Below are positions 54,774 to 63,411 of a stretch of DNA of 64,000 nucleotides, piece by piece. The stretch is from positions 1 to 64,000 of the forward strand of contig CAKRFY010000007.1 in NCBI GenBank assembly GCA_934320895.1, in the 5' to 3' direction. Each line of letters begins with the position of its first letter. The first letter of the stretch is position 1. The stretch comes from an uncultured Lachnospiraceae bacterium. GTDB lineage: Bacteria > Bacillota > Clostridia > Lachnospirales > Lachnospiraceae. The position numbers and the translations under genes are program-made. The notes under the pieces were generated by a model that worked only from the letters and a program-made list of their open reading frames with translations, ran no database searches and had not been told where the DNA came from.

Positions 54774-56021
54774 TTACGCTTTCCATATTGATCTTATTAT
54801 TGCCGCCGGTTTTGGTGCATTTCCATAGAGTAAAACACCTACCCGGTAAATCTTAGCTGATACAACACCAATTCCAATAACAGATGCCATAAGTATTATA
54901 ATAGAAATTATAATCTGATATAACGGTACTGCCGTCATTGCAATTCGTGTAAACATAGCCATAGGTGATGTAAAAGGTATAAACGAGCATACTTTTACAA
55001 GCGTTGTATCAACACTTCCACCCGTCATAGAGAATATTACAACAAAAAATCCAATAATGAATATCATACTTACTGGCATAACTGCCGTGTTTATATCCTC
55101 AAGCTTTGATACTGTTGAACCCACCGCACCATATAAAAACGCATATATAAAGAAACCAAGCACAAAAAATATCAGCATATATATAAACAGACCAGCAGGC
55201 ATATCAAATATCGATTTTATAGTCTGATTATCAGCCCAGTACGATCTGTTTATATTAAAGAATAACAATGATGACCCAAATACAGCCACTATCTGTATGA
55301 AACCGGCTATACACGATGCAATGACTTTTCCAAACATCATTGCTACCGGCTTTGCACTTGTTATAAGAAGTTCCATCGCACGTGAACTCTTTTCAGAAGC
55401 CACATTTGTAGCAACCATCTGCCCGTATAGCAGTATTACCATATAAAGTGCAAATATCATTATATATGTATAGAAGAAATACTGCATCTGATCTTTGCCA
55501 AGTTTTTTCGTATTACTGTCAATCTCCTTTGTAAGTATCGTATTTACCTGTGTCTTTGACAGACCTCCCTTAATCATCGCATTTGAGCGATAGATTTCCT
55601 TAAGAGTTTCATCTGCCGTTTCTTTGTTACCGTCATACATAGAAAGATTGTCAACATAATATGTATAAGAAGTAAGACTTTTCATAACAAACGCACATTC
55701 AGCCCTGCCGTCAATTATCTGCTTTTTGATATTTTTCATATCATTATCAACAAGTTTTACCCGATAATCAGAAAAAGCTTTTGAAAATGCTTCTTTTACG
55801 AGATTGCCATCCTCTTTATTGTCTCCAACTATAAGCATTACCGCCTTCTCTTCATCTGCCGTTTTGTCATCTTTATCACTCCCGCCAAACTGTTCAAAAA
55901 CACGTGGCATAAACATCACTATTGCTATAACTGCTACAAGAAGTACTGTAACTCCTACAAATGTCTTGTTTTTCAGGTAATTTTTTAATTCAAATTTTAA
56001 TATTTTTCCAAACTGTTTCAT
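54774..56021 (-). CDS. ABC-2 type exporter permease (NatB-like)
   Basis: The membrane subunit of an exporter, 415 residues. The first helix (about 22-40, FVGVTVLLVAVIAIVMFM) is followed by a large external domain (about 45-185) and five to six further helices, the NatB/YhaP layout. The mid-protein segment ATNVASEKSSRAMELLITSAKP is the conserved cytoplasmic coupling helix of this family. It follows GGGGGAG and starts nine bp after the ATPase gene. NatAB exports sodium in Bacillus; the substrate here is unknown. Confidence 0.9.
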   Translation of the reverse strand: MKQFGKILKFELKNYLKNKTFVGVTVLLVAVIAIVMFMPRVFEQFGGSDKDDKTADEEKAVMLIVGDNKEDGNLVKEAFSKAFSDYRVKLVDNDMKNIKKQIIDGRAECAFVMKSLTSYTYYVDNLSMYDGNKETADETLKEIYRSNAMIKGGLSKTQVNTILTKEIDSNTKKLGKDQMQYFFYTYIMIFALYMVILLYGQMVATNVASEKSSRAMELLITSAKPVAMMFGKVIASCIAGFIQIVAVFGSSLLFFNINRSYWADNQTIKSIFDMPAGLFIYMLIFFVLGFFIYAFLYGAVGSTVSKLEDINTAVMPVSMIFIIGFFVVIFSMTGGSVDTTLVKVCSFIPFTSPMAMFTRIAMTAVPLYQIIISIIILMASVIGIGVVSAKIYRVGVLLYGNAPKPAAIIRSIWKA

Positions 56022-56030
56022 ATTCTCCCC

Positions 56031-56921
56031 CTATTTATCATCGCCTGTATACTCCACAAATATATCATTAAGTGTCGGCTCATAAACTTTTATCTCATCG
56101 ATATCATATTTTTCAGTAAGCCTCTTCATAATATTCTTCTTTTCATCAGGTTCACCAAGCGAAATGATAAGTTCGCCATCTTCACCCATCTTACATAAAT
56201 CCCCGTATTCCTCACATATCTCTTTATTCTGCATAGAACGCACTACCAGGCGATTTCGTGGATAATTACGTTTAATCTCATGCAGATCACCTGTAAGGAC
56301 AACCTCACCACCATTGATAATAGCTATATTGTCGCAAAATTCCTCGATATAGTTCATCTGATGACTAGAGAACAACACTATCTTTCCTTTTTTAATAGTC
56401 TCATTAACAACATCTTTAAGCAACATTGCATTAACCGGGTCAAGCCCGGAAAACGGCTCATCAAGTATTACTATCTCAGGGTCATGCGCCAGCGCAGTGA
56501 TAAGCTGTATCTTCTGCTGATTTCCTTTTGAAAGTGTATCAAGACGCTTATTGCGGTATTTCTTCATATCAAGTCTGTCAAGCCAATAATCAACTGATTT
56601 AACAGCATCACTTTTCCTCATTCCCTTAAGTTCCGCAAAATATACCAGCTGATCGATAATTTTCTTCTTTGGATATAATCCTCTCTCCTCAGGAAGATAT
56701 CCAAATTTCACCTTGTCATAATCAATAGGCTTTCCGTCAAATAAAACTTCACCGCTCTGTGCGGGAAAAACATTCATCAATATACGAATAGATGTAGTTT
56801 TTCCTGCACCATTTCTTCCAAGCAGCCCAAAAGCTTTGCCACTCTCAGCTCTAAGTGATACTCCCTTTAAAACTTTCTTTTCCCCGAAAGATTTCTCAAT
56901 ATTTCTTAACTCGAGCACCAT
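56031..56921 (-). CDS. ABC transporter ATP-binding protein (NatA-like)
   Basis: Energises the permease encoded next. Walker A GLLGRNGAGKTTS (about residues 32-44), the signature LSKGNQQK in place of LSGGQ, Walker B IVILDEPFSGLDP and the switch histidine in FSSHQMNY are all present. The C-terminal DUF4162-type domain ends in IKVYEPTLNDIFVEYTGDD, typical of the NatA/CcmA group. It has 296 residues and starts after AAGGAGGG. Two-gene operon with 54774. Confidence 0.94.
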   Translation of the reverse strand: MVLELRNIEKSFGEKKVLKGVSLRAESGKAFGLLGRNGAGKTTSIRILMNVFPAQSGEVLFDGKPIDYDKVKFGYLPEERGLYPKKKIIDQLVYFAELKGMRKSDAVKSVDYWLDRLDMKKYRNKRLDTLSKGNQQKIQLITALAHDPEIVILDEPFSGLDPVNAMLLKDVVNETIKKGKIVLFSSHQMNYIEEFCDNIAIINGGEVVLTGDLHEIKRNYPRNRLVVRSMQNKEICEEYGDLCKMGEDGELIISLGEPDEKKNIMKRLTEKYDIDEIKVYEPTLNDIFVEYTGDDK

Positions 56922-57027
56922 AAAATTTCTCCCTCCTTAAATTATACAGATTTTATTTTTCATTTTTTTCAGTCATATTTACTCATTCTAACATAAAATT
57001 ACATTTTTTGCAAAAACGTAATCTGTT

Positions 57028-57897
57028 TTACAAATAATCACGGTATCTTTTTGGCGTTATATTCATTTTTTTGCTAAATATCCTGTAAAAATAACTCATA
57101 TTCCTAAAGCCACAATCATATGCAATATCCGTAACACTTTCTTTTGTTTGTCTTAATCTTGAACAAACATATTCTATTCGTATTGTATTTATATATTCTG
57201 TAGGTGTCATGTGATATGTTTCTTTAAATATTCTTAAAAAATGTCTCTCTGAATATCCAGCTCTCCTTGAAAGTTCCTTCACTGATATCTCCTGTCTGAA
57301 ATTTTCCTCTATCCATGTGACAACCTCACCAAGCTTTAATGATGAACTTTTATTGACACTATTATCATGGTTTGCTTTATAAATCCTTGAAAGTATTACA
57401 AGCAATTCCAAAAACTTTGAAGTCAAAAATGTTTTATATCCATCATTTTTTAATTTATATTCATTGTTCATAATATCGATTTCTGACTTTACTTTTTCGA
57501 AATCTTCTCTGCCAAGTGACATTCTTCCTGTAAAATGGTGATTTTTCACAAGTCCCGGTTCAATATAAAATAATGCCTGAAAGCCACTCATTCTGCTTAT
57601 ATCATATTTTCTCAGATTGAAATATTCCTGCCTGAACATGATATTACATATTCTAAAATTATGTGTATCGATATAACCATGTTTTGTATCTCCATGAACA
57701 ATAAAAACTTCACCCTTTTTAACAAGCATTTTCTCATCTTCCACAATGTGACATGCCTCACCAGAAAGAACTATCGTAAGCTCTGAAAAATCTTTGTGGC
57801 TATGAATACATAGATCTTCCTCATGTCTGCCATACTGGATAAAAAATGGAAAATCACTATCTTTTGTGAACTCATTTAGTTCGTATTTTTTGTTCAT
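57028..57897 (-). CDS. AraC-family regulator with cupin domain, probable activator of the divergent GH43 gene
   Basis: The N-terminal cupin (about residues 15-100, with HSHKDFSELTIVLSGEA and VHGDTKHGYI) should bind a sugar. The C-terminal pair of helix-turn-helices is complete: ISVKELSRRAGYSERHFLRI and VTDIAYDCGFRNMSYFYRIF. Length is 289 residues from ATG 57897. An ATG at 57918 lies before the ribosome site GGAGGG, so it is rejected as start. It is divergent from the GH43 gene, with 260 bp between them, a common layout of sugar-responsive activators of hemicellulose genes. Confidence 0.92.
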   Translation of the reverse strand: MNKKYELNEFTKDSDFPFFIQYGRHEEDLCIHSHKDFSELTIVLSGEACHIVEDEKMLVKKGEVFIVHGDTKHGYIDTHNFRICNIMFRQEYFNLRKYDISRMSGFQALFYIEPGLVKNHHFTGRMSLGREDFEKVKSEIDIMNNEYKLKNDGYKTFLTSKFLELLVILSRIYKANHDNSVNKSSSLKLGEVVTWIEENFRQEISVKELSRRAGYSERHFLRIFKETYHMTPTEYINTIRIEYVCSRLRQTKESVTDIAYDCGFRNMSYFYRIFSKKMNITPKRYRDYL

Positions 57898-58161
57898 ATA
57901 AACAACCCTCCATCTCATACTTTTATAAAGTATTTACAAAACCGCCAGCAGATCTATATATGTCTGATTTGTACACTTTTATGTCTTAATAATTGATGAA
58001 AACCACTATTTTTGCTGGTATTTTGTTTGTATAATAATACATCATATAAGATACAGTAACAACAACAAATAAAAAATATAAAACGATTACTAAAAATTGT
58101 TATGCTTATCAAAAGGCACAATATGATTTCAAAAAAATTCAAGAAGAAACGAGGTTAGATT

Positions 58162-59664
58162 ATGAAATACTTAAATCCTATCGTAAGAGGTTTTTACCCT
58201 GATCCAAGCATCTGTGCGGCAAACGGAAAATACTATATGGTATGCAGTTCAATGCATATTTTTCCAGGTGTCCCGCTTTTTGAAAGTACTGATATGATAA
58301 ACTGGAAACAGATTGGTCACTGTCTTACAAGAGCTTCACAGATTGACCTTTACAGTGTCCACAGTTCAGGAGGTGTTTTTGCTCCTACTATCAGATATAA
58401 TAACGGCAGATTTTATATGGTTACAACTAATGACAGCTATCACCAAAATTTCTATGTATATACTGATGACATTTATGGTGAATGGTCTGAGCCTGTTATC
58501 GTAGATCAGGACGGTATCGACCCTTCACTCTATTTTGAGGATGATAAATGTTATTTTATAAGTAACGGAAATGATGAAACTGGCAGAGGATGTATACAGA
58601 TGTGCCAGATTGATATTGAAACCGGAAAGAAACTTTCTGAAAGTAAATTTCTCTGGCATGGAACAGGAGGTCGTTTTATCGAAGCTCCACATATCTATAA
58701 GTTTGGTGAATATTACTACCTGCTCGAAGCTGAAGGCGGCACTGAATACGGTCACATGGTAAATTATGCCCGCAGCAAAAATATATGGGGGCCTTACACT
58801 CCATATCCTGACAATCCTGTTCTTACCAACAGAAACCTCGGTGGATATCAGATTCAGGCTGCCGGACATGGTGATATACTTGAAGATAATAACGGAAACT
58901 GGTGGTTTGCTCATCTTGCTTTCAGACAGATACATATGTGGCAGACATACCACCACCTTGGCAGAGAAGTGTGTCTTGTACCGGTAAAATGGAGAGATGA
59001 TGACTGGTTTGAAATCGGTATAAATGGTACAACACCTATAGAAGTAGAACTTCCTGACAGTATTAAATTTGCCCCTCAAGAACTTTCTTATAACAAAACA
59101 TTTGAAACCCTCGATGAAAAACTAGACTGGTGTTATATAAGAATTCCACATATGGAAAATTATAAATTTGATAAAAATGGTCTTGAACTGAAAGGAACTA
59201 ATATAACTATTGATAATGTAGATTCACCAACTTTTGCGGGAATAAGACAGACTGAATTTGACCTTGATATCACTTGTGATGTGATACCGGGTGCTGAAAA
59301 ATCAGGAATATCATTTTATATGGATGAAAAACATCACTATGAAGTCGTAGTTGAGAAAAATGACTCTGGCATATTTGTATATAGCAGACAGACTATCGGA
59401 TGTATCTGGCAGGAAAGCAAGCATTATGAAGTTGATATGGATAAAATTACTCTGCATATAAAATCTGAGGCTTTGCAGTATCATTTCTTCTTCAAAGATA
59501 AAGCTGGAAATGATGTTTTCCTTAGTGATGCAGAGACACGATATCTTTCATCAGAAGTTGCCGGCGGATTTACTGGAACTATTATCGGGCTTTTTGCTAT
59601 TAATGAAAATGGAAACGGAAGCAGCAGATTTGAGAGTCTGTCGGTAAAACATGTAGCGGATTGA
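58162..59664 (+). CDS. Glycoside hydrolase family 43 (beta-xylosidase/arabinofuranosidase type)
   Basis: Hydrolyses xylan or arabinan side groups, probably inside the cell because no signal peptide is present. The five-bladed propeller holds the three acidic residues: D14 (GFYPDPSI, base), D120 (DGIDPSL, pKa modulator) and E174 (RFIEAPHIYK, acid). The 160-residue C-terminal beta-sandwich (from about 335) resembles the GH43_C2 or concanavalin-like module (ISFYMDEKHHYEVVV). Total 500 residues. The ATG follows GAGGT. The -10 TATAAT-like element upstream has a poor -35, fitting activation by the divergent AraC regulator. No transporter is adjacent. Confidence 0.93.
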   Translation: MKYLNPIVRGFYPDPSICAANGKYYMVCSSMHIFPGVPLFESTDMINWKQIGHCLTRASQIDLYSVHSSGGVFAPTIRYNNGRFYMVTTNDSYHQNFYVYTDDIYGEWSEPVIVDQDGIDPSLYFEDDKCYFISNGNDETGRGCIQMCQIDIETGKKLSESKFLWHGTGGRFIEAPHIYKFGEYYYLLEAEGGTEYGHMVNYARSKNIWGPYTPYPDNPVLTNRNLGGYQIQAAGHGDILEDNNGNWWFAHLAFRQIHMWQTYHHLGREVCLVPVKWRDDDWFEIGINGTTPIEVELPDSIKFAPQELSYNKTFETLDEKLDWCYIRIPHMENYKFDKNGLELKGTNITIDNVDSPTFAGIRQTEFDLDITCDVIPGAEKSGISFYMDEKHHYEVVVEKNDSGIFVYSRQTIGCIWQESKHYEVDMDKITLHIKSEALQYHFFFKDKAGNDVFLSDAETRYLSSEVAGGFTGTIIGLFAINENGNGSSRFESLSVKHVAD

Positions 59665-59683
59665 TCTGTGGATAAATAGATGG

Positions 59684-59721
59684 GATGATGGCTAACGGAC
59701 GAGATAATGGCTAACGGACGC
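59684..59721. repeat. Two 19-bp tandem repeats abutting the palindromic element
   Basis: The unit GAT(G/A)ATGGCTAACGGACG(A/C) occurs twice in direct succession, 684-702 and 703-721 of this kilobase, ending at the left arm of the 143-bp palindrome. Confidence 0.6.
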
Positions 59722-59863
59722 AGAAAGCTGATATCCGTTTTTTCTCAGGGGACGGCTCTCGCCTCAAAGAACATCGTAGCAGTACATAAGCGGGTAAAAT
59801 ACACCCGCTAAGTGCTGACGATGTTCTAATGCCCCTTCGATAAAAACGGATATCAGCTTTCTG
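59721..59863. repeat. 143-bp branched palindromic element
   Basis: The outer arms are a perfect 22-bp inverted repeat (59721-59742 and 59842-59863; starts CAGAAAGCTGATATCCG). Inside, AGGGG/CCCCT form a second stem. GGC-TCTC-GCC (59754-59763) forms a small side hairpin. A third arm has AGAACATCGT/ACGATGTTCT, AGCA/TGCT and AGCGGGT/ACCCGCT with a seven-base loop (59796-59802). The predicted shape is a three-way junction. The base composition is more GC-rich than the flanks. It could be a non-autonomous mobile element or a structured RNA; no T-run supports simple termination. Confidence 0.75.
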
Positions 59864-60009
59864 CTGTTTGATAGCGAATTTTGTGATAAATTAGCGTACT
59901 GTTTTATTACATTATAAAATATCTAAAATCATTTATAAAACTTATAACGAATATATATCTAACTATGGTGAAATTTTAATACACTAATCCATCCAATTAA
60001 AAAATCACA

Positions 60010-60678
60010 CTAATTTACACAATTGTTATAATTATCAAATGTGTGCTCAGCTATCAGGTTTGTCGATGATAGTTTCATATCACTGCCATAGTTTTGTGAT
60101 GGCAATGGTAATGTTTTTTTGTCATCCTCTTTTTCCTGTTCTTCATCTATTTTTAATTTTTTTATTTTCTGTCCTTTTTTCTTTTTTTCTTCTGCTTCCT
60201 TATTCGTATCTGGTAATGCTGCATACCGTGGTGTTTTCCTTATATTTTCAGCTTCATATGATATAGCAGCCTGTATATATTCTTTCATCGGATCTTTTTC
60301 AAGAGCACTCATACTATTACTTACCAATGTTTGAAATTCCTCTTTTGATTTACAATGTTTTGCATGTTGCGTAAATCTTTTTCGGCTTATTTCCACACGA
60401 AGTGCAACCTTATACATTTCCGGATCATGTATCTGAAGATAATTTTTTTCGGCTGTTGTAAGTCTGCGTCCCTGTTTTAATTTTCTTAGTATCTTATTAT
60501 GATACTCTTTCTCATCTGCTTCTGACATTTTACTTGTCGGATCTAAAATATCCTCCAAAGCCTTTTTCCATATATCTGCCGAAACATTTTTGTTGTTTTC
60601 TGACGTTCCTGTCATTTTCTTCTCATTTAAGAGGTCATTTTTTAACTTAGCAATACCTGATATATTAAAATTCTCCAT
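60010..60678 (-). CDS. Uncharacterised 222-residue charged protein
   Basis: I do not recognise a named family. The middle (about residues 60-150) is a helical region with EYHNKILRKLKQGRRLTTAEK, LQIHDPEMYKVALRVEISRK and HAKHCKSKEEFQTLVSNSMS. The C-terminal third is a lysine/glutamate low-complexity stretch (EEKKKKGQKIKKLKIDEEQE) followed by a polar tail. No membrane segment or signal. Similar short charged proteins occur in related gut clostridia, but I cannot name a function. An in-frame ATG at 60696 lies before the ribosome site, so ATG at 60678, five bases after GGAG, is used. Convergent with the GH43 gene across the palindromic element. Confidence 0.7.
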   Translation of the reverse strand: MENFNISGIAKLKNDLLNEKKMTGTSENNKNVSADIWKKALEDILDPTSKMSEADEKEYHNKILRKLKQGRRLTTAEKNYLQIHDPEMYKVALRVEISRKRFTQHAKHCKSKEEFQTLVSNSMSALEKDPMKEYIQAAISYEAENIRKTPRYAALPDTNKEAEEKKKKGQKIKKLKIDEEQEKEDDKKTLPLPSQNYGSDMKLSSTNLIAEHTFDNYNNCVN

Positions 60679-60811
60679 ATTGTCTCCATTTCCCACGCTA
60701 TTTTCTGCGCATTGTAAATTTGTGCAACTACAAGAGTCCTTTTAATATATATCGTACCATTTTCTGCTTTTATAAACCAATTTTGAACAGCACATTTATA
60801 TTGCCTACTTG

Positions 60812-60991
60812 CTAAACATTATAAGAGACTGCCTGTGTAAACTCTGCTCCAGTATGAATTACATCTCCCGGTGTCAGTTTTACCTCTGCCCCATTGATGG
60901 ACTTCGGTAAAATCTTGAAAGTTCCGGTTGCATCTTTCAACTCGTAGTTTTTATCATCAATACTTGCTGTTGCCTGATAAGACTCTCTTCT
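60812..60991 (-). pseudogene. C-terminal fragment of a lost protein
   Basis: An open frame of 59 codons without a start encodes ASIDDKNYELKDATGTFKIL, then NGAEVKLTPGDVIHTGAEFT, ending AVSYNV. It reads like a beta-rich domain end. It is preceded by a stop codon and has no ribosome site. The rest of the gene is not seen, so it is probably a deletion remnant. The window from 60992 to 61155 holds no gene; two near copies of TATAGGATATA (near 61111 and 61143) are the only feature I see. Confidence 0.45.
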
Positions 60992-61155
60992 TTAGTAAAC
61001 TTTATTATAGCAAATCAAACGTTGCCTAAATGTTGCTTTTGCCATAATAAAATCATAGATTTTTCCACAAAATTTTGATATATTATCTTCTATTTATTGT
61101 GCAATATTTTTTATAGGATATAATCCTTTTTTCATTGTCCACCTTATAGGATATA

Positions 61156-62736
61156 TTATAGTGCCTGCCATTCTTCTATCACACACCTATGCTTTTTCTT
61201 GTCCTTTCCGTCCGTATCATAATTTATTCCCACCAAAAGGATTTTATCACTATACCCAGCCAATGCCCCGTAATATCTATTGTCTTTTATCTGCTTAATC
61301 GCCGTATCTGCTGATTTATTATATTTAAGTTCTACCACAATTGCTGGTCTGAACCCAGCATTTGACCTTGGTATAAACACAAAATCTGCACCCCCTCTGC
61401 CTGCTGGCATTTCACGAATAATATTATAATATGCTGGTGCAGTAAAATATGCCATTGTAAGAACACAGCTTAATGAGTTTTCATCATTATATTTAAGAAC
61501 TGATGTGTAAGTATCGTGAGCAAGTTCTATCAATTCTGCAACTCTTTCTGCATTACCTTCTATAGTTTCATCAAGTAATTCATCACAGGTAGAAATCACC
61601 CTTGCTATCTCTGTCCACTCCCCCGTCTGCAATGCTGCTTCAAAGGCTGTTGCCACTTCATAATTTGGAATAAATGCTTTCTTTCTATCTGCATCATATC
61701 CTAAATATCCCAAATGAATAAGTGCTGTTAATGCATCATCTTTTGAAGCTATAGTGGAAAAATCGTTTTTAAATGTATTTGTATTTACCCGGACTTTACC
61801 ACCTGCAAGCATAGTCATAACATCATCTTTAAGTCCTGCATAATTCATCGTAATAAATGTATTGATTGATGAAAAAGAAGATGTATTTCTCCAATATGAA
61901 TCATATTCCTGATCTAGCATAGCTTGAACAACTGAATTTGGATTATACATATGAATTCCATCAATCAGATATCCATTGTACCATGCTTTTACTGAATCAA
62001 AATCCATATCGTACTTTTTACAAAGTCCCTTCACTTCACTTTCAGTAAAACCATAATACTTGGTAATTGGTTTTGCTCTCAGCATTGTATATTCCCTAAA
62101 ATTATTAAGAGCCGATTCATCTTTAATCTTTTTTATCGGCAAAATTCCAGTAATATATGCTAACGCCAAAAATGCTTTTGATTCTTCTGATTTGAATAAT
62201 GAGTGAAGAAATTGCAAATATTTGTGTACAAGTTCTTTGTCATTACTGTTTCTGATAACGCAATCCCATTCATCAATGATGATTACAAATGGAATTTTAG
62301 TCTTTTGGTATATCATCATTAGATTATAGCTAAAACTATCATTATAATCTAGCTCATCACCGAAAGCATGTTTAAAATCTTTATAAATATATTCTATAAC
62401 CTTTTCAATAATATTCTCCTTGTAAGAATCCCAAAATGCTGATATATCCAAATGAATAACATTATATTTATTGATATATTTCTTATACTCCGAATCAACC
62501 GCAATCTCTGTATTATCAAAAAGTTCAGATGAACCACATCCAAGACTATAATATGCATCTATCATCCCTGCTGCATGAGATTTTCCAAAACGCCTCGCAT
62601 GACTTACTGCTATGCATTTATTTTCTGTTGATAATCTTAAATTTAAATACTTTAACAGTCCTGTCTTGTCTACATAGATCATACTATTTCTAGCCTGTCT
62701 AAAGCTTTCATTTCCCGGATTAAAATATACACCCAC
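61156..62736 (-). CDS. AAA-ATPase-like protein with C-terminal PD-(D/E)XK nuclease domain
   Basis: A member of the AAA-ATPase-like (PF09820)/DUF1703 (PF08011) class, abundant in gut Bacteroidetes and Firmicutes, with unknown function. The N-terminal FNPGNESFRQARNSMIYVDK is typical. Walker A is ARRFGKS, Walker B IIDEWD, and the sensor region shows LAYITGILPIKK. The C-terminal nuclease core has GADFVFIPRS, then VVELKYNKS, where E and K of the ExK motif are kept. The frame is open from GTG 62745, but GTG 62736 follows GAGGTGATTA and is a better start. It is isolated, flanked by gene fragments, so horizontal acquisition is plausible. Often multicopy; no direct evidence for defence. Confidence 0.85.
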   Translation of the reverse strand: MGVYFNPGNESFRQARNSMIYVDKTGLLKYLNLRLSTENKCIAVSHARRFGKSHAAGMIDAYYSLGCGSSELFDNTEIAVDSEYKKYINKYNVIHLDISAFWDSYKENIIEKVIEYIYKDFKHAFGDELDYNDSFSYNLMMIYQKTKIPFVIIIDEWDCVIRNSNDKELVHKYLQFLHSLFKSEESKAFLALAYITGILPIKKIKDESALNNFREYTMLRAKPITKYYGFTESEVKGLCKKYDMDFDSVKAWYNGYLIDGIHMYNPNSVVQAMLDQEYDSYWRNTSSFSSINTFITMNYAGLKDDVMTMLAGGKVRVNTNTFKNDFSTIASKDDALTALIHLGYLGYDADRKKAFIPNYEVATAFEAALQTGEWTEIARVISTCDELLDETIEGNAERVAELIELAHDTYTSVLKYNDENSLSCVLTMAYFTAPAYYNIIREMPAGRGGADFVFIPRSNAGFRPAIVVELKYNKSADTAIKQIKDNRYYGALAGYSDKILLVGINYDTDGKDKKKHRCVIEEWQAL

Positions 62737-62806
62737 CTTAATCACCTCACATTATCTAATATCTTAAGCACTTGCAAAAAGCTATAGTTGTTTATATATT
62801 TCTATA

Positions 62807-62959
62807 TTATGTCTTACGCCCTTTTTTATCACGTCTTTTTACATCACGTTTTCCTTTACCAAAACGCCTCTCTCCTTTCCTCGAAGAGACCCTAGTGTAC
62901 TTGTATTTTACCATACTACGCTTCTTTTTTCCACTTTTAAAATGTTTGTATATTTTCAC
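62807..62959 (-). CDS. Possible 50-residue very basic protein
   Basis: An open frame from a GTG encodes VKIYKHFKSGKKKRSMVKY and ends RRDKKGRKT; about half of the residues are Lys or Arg. No ribosome site precedes the GTG, and an internal ATG exists. It may be a nucleic-acid-binding peptide, the tail of a lost gene, or chance. Low confidence. Confidence 0.25.
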   Translation of the reverse strand: MKIYKHFKSGKKKRSMVKYKYTRVSSRKGERRFGKGKRDVKRRDKKGRKT

Positions 62960-63183
62960 AGGGATGTAGTCTGATTAAGAAAACTCTCAAATTTCTTTCA
63001 ATTGATTAGTGAAAGAGTTCACCCCCTTCCATATCCCACTTGGAACAGAGTGAAATATCTCCCTTTCACTCCATAGCACGAATGGAAATATATCCAGCGT
63101 CGAAAAACTTTTAAATTTTTTTAACTTACAACTATCTTTATCTTCCTATAAACACCATTGCAAGAAAATCAATAATATTTTCA
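62960..63183. other. Non-coding stretch
   Basis: No gene seen. A short inverted repeat AGTGAAA/TTTCACT lies at 63049-63070. The sequence is otherwise A/T-rich with no promoter that I trust. Confidence 0.3.
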
Positions 63184-63354
63184 TCAGTGTCCACTCAACA
63201 CATTTTCTATCTTCCCCCAGCTATATTGTTTCATATACTCCCCATTATATGCTCTTACTCCATCAGGTTTATTTTCAAGATAATCATAATAGTCACATAA
63301 AATACTTTCTGGTCTTATCATATATCTGTTCCATGATGTTTCAAATACCTCTCC
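63184..63354 (-). pseudogene. C-terminal remnant of a BTAD-type (SARP-like) regulator
   Basis: A start-less frame encodes FETSWNRYMIRPESILCDYY and then VRAYNGEYMKQYSWGKIENV before a stop. The GEYMxQYSW motif is the end of the bacterial transcriptional activator domain found in many Lachnospiraceae response regulators. The receiver and winged-helix parts are absent, so it is a decayed piece. The family match is from memory of that motif. Confidence 0.5.
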
Positions 63355-63374
63355 TTATGTGATAAAATCATTTA

Positions 63375-63401
63375 ATATTGGTATGCAGCGTATACCAATA
63401 T
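63375..63401 (-). terminator. Hairpin after the ZIP transporter gene
   Basis: ATATTGGTAT and ATACCAATAT form a perfect ten-base stem around seven bases, 11 bp after the stop at 63412. The T-run is weak, so it could also be an operator. Confidence 0.5.
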
Positions 63402-63411
63402 ACATTTTTTT

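Noticed and set aside
61156..62736. Stand-alone antiphage defence system
   Set aside because: The ATPase and nuclease domains would fit, but this class is very common and multicopy with no shown defence role, and no defence partner gene is adjacent.
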